64,000 bases of DNA. Origin: Cellulomonas sp. C5510. Its GTDB lineage: Bacteria > Actinomycetota > Actinomycetes > Actinomycetales > Cellulomonadaceae. The notes under the pieces are model-generated. The model did no database searches. It was not told where the DNA came from and worked only from the letters and a program-made list of their open reading frames with translations. Position numbers and translations under genes: made by a program. The stretch spans positions 868,001 through 932,000 of the forward strand of contig NZ_CP081862.1 in assembly GCF_019797765.1 (NCBI RefSeq), written 5' to 3'. The first letter of the stretch is position 1, and every line of letters begins with the position of its first letter. Positions 47,242 through 56,033 of this stretch are shown piece by piece.

Positions 47242-48120
47242 GTGACCGAGCAGCTGCGCCTGATGGCCGTGCACGCCCACCCGGACGACGAGTCGAGCAA
47301 GGGTGCCGCGACGACCGCCCGGTACGCCGCCGAGGGGGTGGACGTGCTCGTCGTGACCTGCACCGGCGGCGAGCGGGGCGACGTGCTGAACCCGCACCAC
47401 CCGCCGGTCGAGGGCGGCATCGAGGGCATGCGCGCGGTGCGGCGCGTCGAGATGGCCGCGGCCGCGCAGGCCCTGGGCGTCCGGCAGCACTGGCTGGGCT
47501 TCGTCGACTCGGGCCTCCCCGAGGGCGACCCGCTGCCGCCGCTGCCCGAGGGCTGCTTCGCGCTGGTGCCGCTCGAGGACGCCGCGCGGCCGCTCGTCGA
47601 GCTGGTGCGCGAGTTCCGCCCCCACGTCATGACGACGTACGACCCGACCGGCGGCTACCCGCACCCCGATCACGTGATGACCCACCGGGTCGCGGTGGAG
47701 GCGTTCCACGCGGCGGGGGACCCGGAGCGCTACCGCGGTGCCGGCGAGCCGTGGACGCCGCTGAAGCTGTACTACAACCACGGCTTCTCGATGGCCCGGA
47801 TCCGTGCCGCGCACGAGGCGATGGTCGCGCGGGGTCTCGAGTCGCCGTTCGGCGAGTGGGTCGAGTCCCGTGCCGCGCGGGAGATCCCGGAGCGGGAGGT
47901 GACGACGCTGGTCCCCGTCGGCGGGTACTTCGACGCCCGGGACGCCGCACTGCGTGCGCACGCGACGCAGATCGACCCCGAGGGGTTCTTCTTCGCGATG
48001 CCGCGCGACCTCGAGCTGGAGGTGTGGCCGCACGAGGAGTACGAGCTCGCCGAGTCGCGGGTGCCGACCACGCTGCCCGAGGACGACCTGTTCGCCGGCG
48101 TGCGCGAGGCCCGCGCATGA
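47242..48120 (+). CDS. mca: Mycothiol S-conjugate amidase
   Basis: 292-residue zinc amidase that cleaves mycothiol conjugates of toxins so that the mercapturic acid can be exported. The zinc motif is VHAHPDDESSKG (His 13, Asp 16), completed by the His in GGYPHPDHVMTHRV near residue 140. GERGDVLNP and the long C-terminal segment FFFAMPRDLELEVWPHEEYE separate Mca from the biosynthetic deacetylase MshB. The gene shows that this organism makes mycothiol. GTG 47242 has a distant GGAAGGA. The stop overlaps a small membrane protein gene by four bases. Confidence 0.93.
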   Translation: MTEQLRLMAVHAHPDDESSKGAATTARYAAEGVDVLVVTCTGGERGDVLNPHHPPVEGGIEGMRAVRRVEMAAAAQALGVRQHWLGFVDSGLPEGDPLPPLPEGCFALVPLEDAARPLVELVREFRPHVMTTYDPTGGYPHPDHVMTHRVAVEAFHAAGDPERYRGAGEPWTPLKLYYNHGFSMARIRAAHEAMVARGLESPFGEWVESRAAREIPEREVTTLVPVGGYFDARDAALRAHATQIDPEGFFFAMPRDLELEVWPHEEYELAESRVPTTLPEDDLFAGVREARA

Positions 48121-48575
48121 GCGCCGCGACGCTGATCGCGGTCGCCCACGGCGCGGTGCTGCAGGCGGGCGGTGCGCTGGGCGAGGCGCTGCACACCGTG
48201 CTCCCGGCGCCCGCCGCGGCCCGGGTGCCGGGAGCCGCGGAGCCGTCCCCGTCGCCCGGCACGGTGGAGATCCCGCCGGAGGACCAGACGTCGCCGGGTC
48301 TGCTCGGCTTCCTGGTGACCTTCGCCGTGGCGGCCGCGGTGATCGCCCTGGCGTTCTCGTTGGTGCGGCACCTCCGCGTCGTCGAGCGCAACGCCCGCAG
48401 GCTCGAGGAGGACGAGGCGGCGGCCGGGGCCGGTACGTCGGCGCCCGGCGGTGGCGCGCCCGCGGCCGGGGGCGACCGGCCCGCCGCCGAGGGCGACGCG
48501 CCCGCCACCGAGGGCGAAGCAGCTCTCGGAACGGCCGACGGCGGCCCCGCGCCCGAGGACCGGGACCGCCCGTGA
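48117..48575 (+). CDS. Small single-span membrane protein downstream of mca
   Basis: 152-residue protein. After an Ala-rich lead, LLGFLVTFAVAAAVIALAFS (about residues 62-81) is a membrane helix, followed by a basic stretch VRHLRVVERNARRLEEDE and a Gly/Ala/Glu-rich low-complexity tail. A tiny membrane protein in this position is recurrent in actinomycetes and the HLRxVERNA segment is the conserved part. It is coupled to both neighbours by four-base overlaps. Function unknown. Confidence 0.75.
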   Translation: MSAATLIAVAHGAVLQAGGALGEALHTVLPAPAAARVPGAAEPSPSPGTVEIPPEDQTSPGLLGFLVTFAVAAAVIALAFSLVRHLRVVERNARRLEEDEAAAGAGTSAPGGGAPAAGGDRPAAEGDAPATEGEAALGTADGGPAPEDRDRP

Positions 48576-49396
48576 CCGTCGACCCGCCCGTGCGGCCCGC
48601 CGTGCGGGTGACGCTCGGCCAGCTGCGGGTCAGCGACGACCACGACGCCAACCGCGAGGTGGTCCGGCGGGCCTTCGACACCGCGTCGCGAGCCCGCGCG
48701 GACGTGCTCGTGCTGCCCGAGTACGCCTCGGGCTTCGACCCGCGCGGTACCGGGCCGGAGCACGCGGAGCCGCTCGACGGGCCGTTCGTCTCGCTGCTGC
48801 GGGAACGCGCCGTGGCGCACGGCGTCGCGGTGGTCGCCGGCACGATGCTCCCCGGGTCCCGGGCTGACCGTGCGGTGAACGCCGTCGTCGCGGTGGACGC
48901 CGTCGGCACGCTCGCCGGGGTGTACCGCAAGGTGCACCTGTACGACGCGTTCGGGCACCGCGAGTCCGACCGGCTGGAGCCGGGGCCGGTCGACGCCGCG
49001 CCGCTGACGCTCGACGTCGCCGGCCTGCGGTTCGGAGTGCTCACCTGCTACGACCTGCGGTTCCCCGAGTCGGCGCGGCGCGCGGTCGACGCGGGAGCCG
49101 ACGTGCTGGTGGTCCCGGCGGCCTGGGCGGCCGGTCCGCTCAAGGAGCACCACTGGCGCACCCTCGCGACGGCGCGCGCGATCGAGAACACCGTCGTCGT
49201 CGTGGCGGTCGGCCAGGCCGGGCGCGGTGTCACGGGCCGGTCGCTCGTCGTCGGCCCGGACGGCGTCGTCGGGCCGGAGCTCGGCACGGAGCCGGAGCTA
49301 CGCACCGTCGACCTCGACCCCGCGGCGCTCGCCGCCGTGCGCGCGGTGAACCCGTCGCTGGACCACCGCCGCTACCGCGTCGTCCCGGTGGCCTGA
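48572..49396 (+). CDS. Carbon-nitrogen hydrolase (nitrilase superfamily)
   Basis: 274-residue amidase of the nitrilase fold. The catalytic triad is complete: Glu 50 in VLPEYASG, Lys 120 in YRKVHLYDAFG and Cys 159 in LTCYDLRFPE. It most resembles Nit1/Nit2-type metabolite-repair or omega-amidases. HWRTLATARAIENTVVVV is typical. Co-translation with the mca operon (four-base overlap) suggests work on mycothiol-derived or related amides, but that is inference. Confidence 0.87.
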   Translation: MTVDPPVRPAVRVTLGQLRVSDDHDANREVVRRAFDTASRARADVLVLPEYASGFDPRGTGPEHAEPLDGPFVSLLRERAVAHGVAVVAGTMLPGSRADRAVNAVVAVDAVGTLAGVYRKVHLYDAFGHRESDRLEPGPVDAAPLTLDVAGLRFGVLTCYDLRFPESARRAVDAGADVLVVPAAWAAGPLKEHHWRTLATARAIENTVVVVAVGQAGRGVTGRSLVVGPDGVVGPELGTEPELRTVDLDPAALAAVRAVNPSLDHRRYRVVPVA

Positions 49397-49406
49397 GCCC
49401 GCCTGC

Positions 49407-50189
49407 TCAGACGCGCGGGCGGCCCTCGGCGTCGAGCTGCGTGTCGGGCGCCGGCCAGAACGAGCGCAGGATGTCCTCGGGGCTGAGCGCCTGCTCGACC
49501 TCCGCCGTGGCTGCCGGCTGCTCCCCGGCGAGGGCCTTGACCTCGTGGTGGATGCGCTCCATCGACGTGTCCAGGGACGCGGCGACGTCGGCCGCGAGCT
49601 TGAGCGAGTCGGTGAGGTGGCGCGGTACCTGACCGGCGTACTTGTAGTAGATCTTGTGCTCGAGGCTCGCCCAGAAGTCCATCGCGATGGTCCGGAGCTG
49701 GATCTCGACGACGACGTCCTCGACCCGGTCGGACAGGTAGACCGGCACCTGGACGATGAGGTGCAGCGACTGGTACCCGTTCGGCTTGGGGTGGGCGATG
49801 TAGTCGCGCTCCTCGAGCAGCGTGAGGTCGCCCTGGCCGATCAGCATGTCCCGCAGGCGGTAGATGTCGGACACGAACGAGCACGTGACGCGCACCCCGG
49901 CGATGTCGAACATCTGGGAGCGCACGGCCCCGGGGTCCAGCGGGATGCCCTTGCGCCGGCACTTCGCCGCGATCGACTCGAACGACTTCAGCCGCGAGCC
50001 GACGTGCTCCACCGGGTTGTCGTCCTGCATGTGGCGGAACTCGTCGCGCAGGATCGCGATCTTCGTCATGACCTCGTCGATCCCGAACTTGTACGTCAGG
50101 GCGAGGCGGCGCATCTCGCGCATGAGCGCGCGGACCTGCGCCGGGTCGGGGGCGTCGTGGGCGGGAGGCACGGCGGACATGGCCTCCAC
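49407..50189 (-). CDS. RelA/SpoT-domain (p)ppGpp synthetase, small form
   Basis: 260-residue single-domain alarmone synthetase transferring pyrophosphate from ATP to GDP/GTP. RLKSFESIAAKCRRKGIP, DIAGVRVTCSFVSDIYRLRD, KPNGYQSLHLIVQVPV and VEIQLRTIAMDFWASLEHK give the substrate and metal sites. The long Rel hydrolase and regulatory domains are absent, as in RelQ-type proteins. GTG 50189 or the ATG at 50180 could be the start, and GGAGG sits very close to the latter. It converges on the nitrilase gene with only 10 bases between. Confidence 0.9.
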   Translation of the reverse strand: MEAMSAVPPAHDAPDPAQVRALMREMRRLALTYKFGIDEVMTKIAILRDEFRHMQDDNPVEHVGSRLKSFESIAAKCRRKGIPLDPGAVRSQMFDIAGVRVTCSFVSDIYRLRDMLIGQGDLTLLEERDYIAHPKPNGYQSLHLIVQVPVYLSDRVEDVVVEIQLRTIAMDFWASLEHKIYYKYAGQVPRHLTDSLKLAADVAASLDTSMERIHHEVKALAGEQPAATAEVEQALSPEDILRSFWPAPDTQLDAEGRPRV

Positions 50190-50202
50190 CGTATCGGCCG
50201 GG

Positions 50203-50874
50203 TCAGCGCAGCACGGCGAGCGCGGCGGCCACGTAGTGGCAGGTGAACCCGACGACGGTCAGCAGGTGGAAGATCTCGTGGAAGCCGAACCACCGGGGGC
50301 TGGGGTTCGGTCGCTTGAGGCCGTAGACGACGGCGCCGACGGTGTACGCGAGGCCACCGGCGATCACGAGCCACATGACCTCGGGGCCGCCGTTGGGTGC
50401 GCGTCCGAACGCCGGCAGGAACCACACCGCCACCCAGCCGAGGGCGATGTACACGGGGACGTACACCCAGCGCGGGGCGCCGAGCCAGAAGACGCGTGCG
50501 AGCAGGCCGACGAGCGCCCCGGACCACACGATGACGAGCAGCGTGCGGGCGGTGGCCGTGGGCAGCAGAGCCACGGCGAGCGGGGTGTAGGTGCCGGCGA
50601 TGACGAGGAAGATGTTGGTGTGGTCCATGCGGCGCAGGACGCCGGCGACGCGGGGCGACCAGGTGCCGCGGTGGTAGACGGCGCTGGTGCCGAACAGCAG
50701 CATCGCGGCCCCGCCGAACACCGCGGAGGCGATCGTGAGCCTCGCCGTCGGCGCGAGCGCCACGAGCACGACGGACGCTGCGGTGGCCAGCGGGAACATG
50801 CCGGCGTGGATCCAGCCGCGCAGCCGTGGCTTGACGGCCTGCGCGACCTGCTCGGCGGTGTCGGCGACCTTCAC
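50203..50874 (-). CDS. Hemolysin III / PAQR family membrane protein
   Basis: 223-residue protein with seven membrane helices. The family's metal-binding triad is present: SAVYHRG near residue 65 and HEIFHLLTVVGFTCHYVA near the end. Bacterial members are linked to membrane energetics and lipid adaptation rather than proven haemolysis. GAGGAGGGA precedes GTG 50874. A long palindrome (50912-50937) lies 38 bases upstream, suggesting repressor control. It is divergent from the cis-prenyltransferase gene, as I recall for the M. tuberculosis pair. Confidence 0.9.
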   Translation of the reverse strand: MKVADTAEQVAQAVKPRLRGWIHAGMFPLATAASVVLVALAPTARLTIASAVFGGAAMLLFGTSAVYHRGTWSPRVAGVLRRMDHTNIFLVIAGTYTPLAVALLPTATARTLLVIVWSGALVGLLARVFWLGAPRWVYVPVYIALGWVAVWFLPAFGRAPNGGPEVMWLVIAGGLAYTVGAVVYGLKRPNPSPRWFGFHEIFHLLTVVGFTCHYVAAALAVLR

Positions 50875-50911
50875 GGCGCATCCCTCCTCGGCTCGGTGAT
50901 GTCGCCAGCAG

Positions 50912-50951
50912 CGTAACCTACGAGTGCGTAGGTTACGGGGGCGTAGGTTCG
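50912..50951. promoter_or_regulatory. Long operator palindrome with extra half-site
   Basis: CGTAACCTACG (50912-50922) and its exact reverse complement (50927-50937) flank AGTG. A third copy of the half, CGTAGGTTCG, follows at 50942-50951. The size and symmetry fit a TetR-type dimer site located between the divergent hemolysin III and prenyltransferase genes. Confidence 0.65.
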
Positions 50952-51061
50952 CGGGTCCTGCACGAACCCTCCTCCGCGCGCCCCCAGCGAGCGCGGTCGT
51001 CCGGAGGCGGCCGGGCGGTACCGTGAGCACCGCCACCCCTCCCGGCGAAGGAGTTCCGCGC

Positions 51062-51823
51062 GTGCGCCTGCCCCACCCGCTCTACGGGTTGTACGAGCGT
51101 CGGCTGGCCGCCTCGCTGCCACGCGACCGGGTCCCGCGCCACGTGGGGGTCATCCTCGACGGCAACCGGCGCTGGGCGCGCCAGCTCGGCGAGTCGACGG
51201 CCACCGGGCACCGGCGCGGCGCCGACCGCATCGCCGACCTCCTGCAGTGGAGCGAGGAGGTGGGGGTCGAGGTCGTGACCCTCTGGATGCTGTCCACCGA
51301 CAACCTGACCCGGGACCCCGAGGAGCTCGAGGCGCTGCTCGGCATCATCGAGGACGCCGTGCGCGAGCTCGCCGCGACCCGGCAGTGGCGGCTGCAGGCT
51401 GTCGGCTCGCTGGACCTGCTGCCGGAGCGGACGCGCGGCATCCTGCGGGACGCCGAGTCCGCGACCGCTGACGTCGCCGGGCTGCACGTGAACGTCGCGA
51501 TCGGCTACGGCGGCCGCCGCGAGATCGCGGACGCGGTGCGGTCGTACCTGGCCGAGCGCGCGGCCGAGGGCGCCTCGCTGGACGAGATCGCCGCGACGTT
51601 CGACGTCGAGCACATCGCGGACCACCTGTACACGAAGGGGCAGCCCGACCCGGACCTCGTCATCCGCACCTCTGGGGAGCAGCGGCTCGGCGGGTTCATG
51701 CTCTGGCAGTCCGTGCACTCCGAGTACTACTTCTGCGAGGCGTACTGGCCGGACTTCCGGCGGGTCGACTTCCTGCGCGCGGTCCGCGACTACGCCGCGC
51801 GGGAGCGCCGGCACGGCCGGTAG
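51062..51823 (+). CDS. uppS: Short-type cis-prenyltransferase (isoprenyl diphosphate synthase)
   Basis: 253-residue enzyme of the undecaprenyl-diphosphate synthase fold. The catalytic Asp 33 is in ILDGNRRWARQLG. LSTDNLTRDPEELEALL, VNVAIGYGGRREIADAVRSY and DLVIRTSGEQRLGGFMLWQS complete the active site. The N-terminus (LPHPLYGLYERRL) resembles the mycobacterial Rv1086 type, which makes Z,E-farnesyl diphosphate, more than the long-chain enzyme, so the product may be short. AAGGAG sits eight bases before GTG 51062. An in-frame GTG at 51023 lacks such a site. Confidence 0.88.
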   Translation: MRLPHPLYGLYERRLAASLPRDRVPRHVGVILDGNRRWARQLGESTATGHRRGADRIADLLQWSEEVGVEVVTLWMLSTDNLTRDPEELEALLGIIEDAVRELAATRQWRLQAVGSLDLLPERTRGILRDAESATADVAGLHVNVAIGYGGRREIADAVRSYLAERAAEGASLDEIAATFDVEHIADHLYTKGQPDPDLVIRTSGEQRLGGFMLWQSVHSEYYFCEAYWPDFRRVDFLRAVRDYAARERRHGR

Positions 51824-51950
51824 GCGCACGCGGGGTGAACATCAGGTTTCGCGCCGCGCCGCGGGCGTGTCGCGCGCGCCGCGCCCCCGGACGCCGGGCG
51901 TAGCGTCCGGGAGCAACGGACGGCGCCCGCCGTCCCGGGGAGGCCAGCCC

Positions 51951-52079
51951 ATGGAGCATCCGCTCCGGGAGGAGGGCCGGTCGTGGCCCGACACCCGGGC
52001 CGGCCGCCCTCGTCCCGTCACCGCGTGCCGCACGGCCCCTCGGGGCACGGACGGCGCGAGGGGCCCGATGCGGCGCTGA
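51951..52079 (+). CDS. Candidate small protein upstream of phoH2
   Basis: 42-codon ORF with ATG 51951 eight bases after GGGGAGG and a stop 22 bases before phoH2. Third positions are G/C-rich as in real genes here. The product ([15 protein letters not shown]...) is basic with no domain. I recall that mycobacterial phoH2 is preceded by a small antitoxin gene, phoAT, so an analogous partner is possible. It could also be a chance ORF. Confidence 0.35.
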   Translation: MEHPLREEGRSWPDTRAGRPRPVTACRTAPRGTDGARGPMRR

Positions 52080-52101
52080 TCGGCGCCGGAGGGAGCCTGC
52101 C

Positions 52102-53451
52102 GTGGTCAGCAAGCTGGGAACCGCCACCGTCTCGACGGAGCAGCCGGGGGAGGGGCGGAGGACACACGTCCTCGACACGTCCGTCCTGCTGTCCGACCCG
52201 AGGGCGATCCTGCGGTTCGCCGAGCACGACGTGGTGCTCCCCGTCGTCGTGATCACCGAGCTGGAGGGCAAGCGCCACCACGCGGAGCTCGGGTACTTCG
52301 CCCGCACCGCGCTGCGCATGCTGGACGACCTGCGGGTGCAGCACGGGCGCCTCGACGCGCCGCTCCCGGTCGGCGAGCTGGGCGGGACCCTGCGGGTGGA
52401 GCTCAACCACATCGACCCGGGCGTGCTGCCGGCCGGCTTCCGTCTGGGCGACAACGACACCCGCATCCTGGCGTGCGCGGCCAACCTCGCGGCGGAGGGC
52501 CACGACGTGACGGTGGTGTCCAAGGACCTGCCGATGCGCATCAAGGCGTCCGCGATCGGTCTGCGCGCCGAGGAGTACCGGCACGAGCTGGCGGTCGACT
52601 CGGGGTGGACCGGGATGGACGCGCTCGACCTCACCGAGCAGCAGATGGCGCAGCTCTGGGAGCACGACAGCCTGCCGCTCGCGGACGTCGAGGACGCCCC
52701 GTCGCTGCCGTGCCACACCGGCCTGGTGATCCACAGCCCCCGGGGGTCGGCGCTGGGCCGCGTGACGGCCGACAAGCACGTGCAGGTGGTCCGCGGCGAC
52801 CAGGACGTGTTCGGGCTGCACGGCCGCAGCGCCGAGCAGCGCATCGCGATCGACCTGCTGCTGGACGAGCAGGTCGGCATCGTGTCGCTCGGCGGACGGG
52901 CCGGCACCGGCAAGTCGGCGCTGGCGCTGTGCGCGGGGCTCGAGGCCGTCCTGGAGCGCCGTCAGCACCGCAAGGTCATGGTGTTCCGCCCGCTGTACGC
53001 GGTCGGCGGCCAGGACCTCGGCTACCTGCCCGGCAACGAGTCCGAGAAGATGAACCCCTGGGCGCAGGCGGTGTTCGACACCCTCGGCGCCGTGGTGAGC
53101 CGCGAGGTGGTCGAGGAGGTCCTCGACCGCGACCTGCTCGAGGTGCTGCCTCTCACGCACATCCGCGGCCGGTCGTTGCACGACGCGTTCGTGATCGTCG
53201 ACGAGGCGCAGTCCCTCGAGCGGAACGTCCTGCTCACGGTCCTGTCCCGCATCGGGCAGTCCTCGCGCGTGGTGCTCACCCACGACGTCGCCCAGCGGGA
53301 CAACCTGCGGGTCGGCCGGCACGACGGCGTCGCGGCGGTCATCGAGGCGCTCAAGGGCCACCCGCTGTTCGCGCACGTCACGCTGACCCGCTCGGAGCGG
53401 TCGCCGGTGGCGGCGCTGGTGACGGAGCTGCTGGAGGGCATCGAGCTCTGA
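52102..53451 (+). CDS. phoH2: PIN-PhoH fusion (PhoH2 RNA helicase/ribonuclease)
   Basis: 449-residue protein. Residues 20-150 form a PIN ribonuclease domain with [13 protein letters not shown] (Asp 25), VITELEGKR and [12 protein letters not shown] acids. Residues 240-445 form the PhoH ATPase with Walker [13 protein letters not shown] near residue 268 and Walker [13 protein letters not shown] near 365. Characterised PhoH2 proteins unwind and cut RNA. GGAGGGAG precedes GTG 52102. A short ORF lies upstream and hairpins follow toward fumC. Confidence 0.94.
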   Translation: MVSKLGTATVSTEQPGEGRRTHVLDTSVLLSDPRAILRFAEHDVVLPVVVITELEGKRHHAELGYFARTALRMLDDLRVQHGRLDAPLPVGELGGTLRVELNHIDPGVLPAGFRLGDNDTRILACAANLAAEGHDVTVVSKDLPMRIKASAIGLRAEEYRHELAVDSGWTGMDALDLTEQQMAQLWEHDSLPLADVEDAPSLPCHTGLVIHSPRGSALGRVTADKHVQVVRGDQDVFGLHGRSAEQRIAIDLLLDEQVGIVSLGGRAGTGKSALALCAGLEAVLERRQHRKVMVFRPLYAVGGQDLGYLPGNESEKMNPWAQAVFDTLGAVVSREVVEEVLDRDLLEVLPLTHIRGRSLHDAFVIVDEAQSLERNVLLTVLSRIGQSSRVVLTHDVAQRDNLRVGRHDGVAAVIEALKGHPLFAHVTLTRSERSPVAALVTELLEGIEL

Positions 53452-53460
53452 CGGCGCGCC

Positions 53461-53582
53461 GGACGGGTCAGCGCGTTGCCCGGACCGGGCCCGCCTGACC
53501 CGTCCCGCTGCCGCCCCCTCCGGGGCGTTCGGATCCGCACGCACCGACGCGCCCGGCGTGTCCGGCCGCATGGATCCGAACG
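53461..53582. repeat. Two long-range inverted repeats between phoH2 and fumC
   Basis: GGACGGGTCAG at 53461-53471 pairs with 53495-53505, with CCCGGaCCGGG nested in its loop. It can terminate phoH2. CGTTCGGATCC at 53526-53536 pairs with 53572-53582 across 35 bases. Both sit between converging genes. Confidence 0.7.
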
Positions 53583-53620
53583 GCACCCGAACCGGCGCCG
53601 CGGCGGACGGCCCCGCGCGC

Positions 53621-53654
53621 GGTCAGGCCTTCGGGCGGGTCAGGCCTTCGGGCG
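53621..53654. repeat. 17-bp tandem duplication at the fumC stop
   Basis: GGTCAGGCCTTCGGGCG occurs twice back to back (53621-53637, 53638-53654). It contains the last codons and stop of fumC, so a second copy of the same C-terminal codons and stop lies just past the real end. Confidence 0.85.
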
Positions 53655-55052
53655 GGTCATGCTCAGCAGGTCGAGGGCCTCGTCCAGCTGCTGCTCCGTG
53701 AGCTCCCCGCGGTCGACGTAGCCGAGTGCGAGCACCGCCTCCCGCACCGTGACGCCCTGCGCGACCGCGTGCTTCGCGATCTTCGCGGCCGCCTCGTAGC
53801 CGATCAGCCGGTTGAGCGGCGTGACGATCGACGGCGACGAGCCCGCGTACGCGGCGCCGCGCTGGACGTCGACCTCGATGCCGTCGACGCAGCGGTCGGC
53901 GAGCACCCGGCACGCGGCGGCGAGCAGCCGCTCGGACTCCAGCACCGCGTGGCCCATGACGGGGATCTGCACGTTGAGCTCGAACGACCCGCTGGCGCCG
54001 CCCCACGCCACCGTCGCGTCGTTCCCGACGACCCGGGCCGCCACCATGAGCACGGCCTCGGGGACCACCGGGTTGACCTTGCCGGGCATGATCGAGGAGC
54101 CCGGCTGGAGGTCCGGGATCCGGATCTCGCCGAGCCCCGTGTTGGGACCGGAGCCCATCCAGCGCAGGTCGTTGCAGATCTTCGTGAGGCTGACGGCGAT
54201 GGTGCGCAGCGCGCCGGACAGCTCCACGAGCCCGTCGCGGGCGCCCTGCGCCTCGAAGTGGTCGCGGGCCTCGGTGAGCGGCAGCCCGGTGTGCTGCGCG
54301 AGCAGCGCGATGACCCGCTGCGGGAAGCCGGCCGGGGTGTTGATGCCGGTGCCGACCGCCGTGCCGCCCAGGGGGACCTCGGCGACCCGGGGGAGGGCGG
54401 CCTGCACGCGCTCGACGCCCCGGCGGACCGCTGCCGCGTACCCGCCGAACTCCTGGCCGAACGTCACCGGGGTGGCGTCCATGAGGTGGGTGCGGCCGGA
54501 CTTCACGTCGCCCGCGTGGCGCTCGGCCAGCCGCTCGAACGAGGCGGCGAGGTGCTCCAGCGCCGGCACCAGGTCCTGCACGGCCCCCGCGGTGGCGGCG
54601 ACGTGGACGGACGTCGGGAACACGTCGTTGGAGGACTGGGAGGCGTTGACGTGGTCGTTGGGGTGGACGTCCGCGCCGAGCGCCCGCGACGCGAGCGTGG
54701 CCAGCACCTCGTTCATGTTCATGTTCGAGGACGTGCCGGACCCGGTCTGGTAGACGTCCACGGGGAAGTGCGCGTCGTGCCGGCCGTCGGCGACCTCGTC
54801 GGCCGCGGCGGCGATCGCGTCCGCGACGGCGCGGTCGAGGATGCCCAGCTCGGCGTTCGCCAGGGCGGCGGCCTTCTTGATCTGCGCCAGTGCCGCGACG
54901 TGGCCGCGCTCCAGCGTCGTCCCGCTGATCGGGAAGTTCTCGACGGCGCGCTGGGTCTGCGCGCGGTACAGCGCGGCGGCGGGGACCCGGACCTCGCCCA
55001 TCGTGTCGTGCTCGGTGCGGTACTGGACGTCGTCGTCGGCGTGCAGGCTCAT
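53640..55052 (-). CDS. fumC: Fumarate hydratase class II
   Basis: 470-residue TCA-cycle enzyme interconverting fumarate and malate. [20 protein letters not shown] opens it. [32 protein letters not shown] and the superfamily signature [11 protein letters not shown] near residue 330 are intact. It is the iron-free tetrameric class. I start at ATG 55052, since AGGA is about ten bases ahead. ATG 55061 would add three residues. The C-terminus TRPKA falls in a 17-bp tandem duplication. Confidence 0.96.
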   Translation of the reverse strand: MSLHADDDVQYRTEHDTMGEVRVPAAALYRAQTQRAVENFPISGTTLERGHVAALAQIKKAAALANAELGILDRAVADAIAAAADEVADGRHDAHFPVDVYQTGSGTSSNMNMNEVLATLASRALGADVHPNDHVNASQSSNDVFPTSVHVAATAGAVQDLVPALEHLAASFERLAERHAGDVKSGRTHLMDATPVTFGQEFGGYAAAVRRGVERVQAALPRVAEVPLGGTAVGTGINTPAGFPQRVIALLAQHTGLPLTEARDHFEAQGARDGLVELSGALRTIAVSLTKICNDLRWMGSGPNTGLGEIRIPDLQPGSSIMPGKVNPVVPEAVLMVAARVVGNDATVAWGGASGSFELNVQIPVMGHAVLESERLLAAACRVLADRCVDGIEVDVQRGAAYAGSSPSIVTPLNRLIGYEAAAKIAKHAVAQGVTVREAVLALGYVDRGELTEQQLDEALDLLSMTRPKA

Positions 55053-55169
55053 GCGCGGCATCCTGCCACCGCGGCGTGCCGCCGGCCCGACCGTCCGGGA
55101 CCTTCGTCCCGGGTTATGGCGCACGTCACACCCGCGCGTCGTGGGCGGCGCCGGCCGCGCGGGCGACGG

Positions 55170-55832
55170 TCAGGCGACAGGCTCGTCACCCACCTCGCCG
55201 ACGGCGGACGTCAGCCGCGCCCGGCCGTCGGCGAGCGCGTACTCCACGCCCACCACCGCGCACCGGCCGGCGTCGATCGCCTCCGCGAGCGTCACCGAGT
55301 ACGAGCGCAGCATGTCGACGGTGTGCCGCACGTGCTCGTGCCCGAGCTCCGCGGGGTCCACCGTCGCGAGGTCCCGCGGCCGCCCGTCGGCGTCGGGCCC
55401 GTGGGCGAGCGACACGATGCTGGGGATCACCCGGTCGACGACGGCGCGCACGAACCCGCGCGGCAGCTCCCCGGTGGTCAGCGCGGCGGTCGCCGCCGCG
55501 ACCGCGCCGCACGAGTCGTGCCCGAGGACGACCACGAGGGACGCGCCCAGCACCTCGACGCCGTACTCGATGGACCCGATGACGGTCGTGTCGAGCACGT
55601 GGCCCGCCGTCCGGACCACGAACACGTCGCCGAGGCCCTGGTCGAAGATGATCTCGGCCGCGACGCGGCTGTCCGAGCAGCCGAAGACGACCGCGAACGG
55701 CGCCTGGCCGGTGCTCACCTCGGCCCGGCGGTCGATGCCCTGGGACGGGTGCTCCATCGCGCCTCGGACGAACCGGTCGTTGCCGTCGCGCAGCGCGGAC
55801 CAGGCCTCGGCGGGGGACGTGGGGTGTGCCAT
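55170..55832 (-). CDS. Beta-class carbonic anhydrase
   Basis: 220-residue zinc enzyme hydrating CO2 to bicarbonate. Zinc ligands are Cys 52 in FGCSDSRVAAE and His 105/Cys 108 in VLGHDSCGAV, with the Asp 54/Arg 56 dyad. VRTAGHVLDTTVIGSIEYGV is typical. No ribosome site precedes ATG 55832. The protein has no signal peptide and is cytoplasmic. It follows fumC by 118 bp in the same direction but the gap shows no shared regulation. The bicarbonate may serve carboxylases. Confidence 0.93.
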   Translation of the reverse strand: MAHPTSPAEAWSALRDGNDRFVRGAMEHPSQGIDRRAEVSTGQAPFAVVFGCSDSRVAAEIIFDQGLGDVFVVRTAGHVLDTTVIGSIEYGVEVLGASLVVVLGHDSCGAVAAATAALTTGELPRGFVRAVVDRVIPSIVSLAHGPDADGRPRDLATVDPAELGHEHVRHTVDMLRSYSVTLAEAIDAGRCAVVGVEYALADGRARLTSAVGEVGDEPVA

Positions 55833-56033
55833 GCCCACATGATCACATCGCCCGGCGGGTGCGCACCCGCCGGTCCGACCGGCGTCCGGCACGTCGACCG
55901 TGCGAAGCGCACCATGCGCGCCGCCGCCCGCTTCCGGTGGCAGGGCCGCCGGGACCGGGGTAGCACTGGGGGGACGCGTGGCAGACGCCGCGGGTGCGCA
56001 GGTCCGGCGCCCGCGGCACCAGGGGAGGGAGCG

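Noticed and set aside
53769..56033. Forward open frame extending far upstream of the binding-protein gene
   Set aside because: This part runs antisense to fumC and carbonic anhydrase. The real start is GTG 56034 with a ribosome site and a signal peptide.
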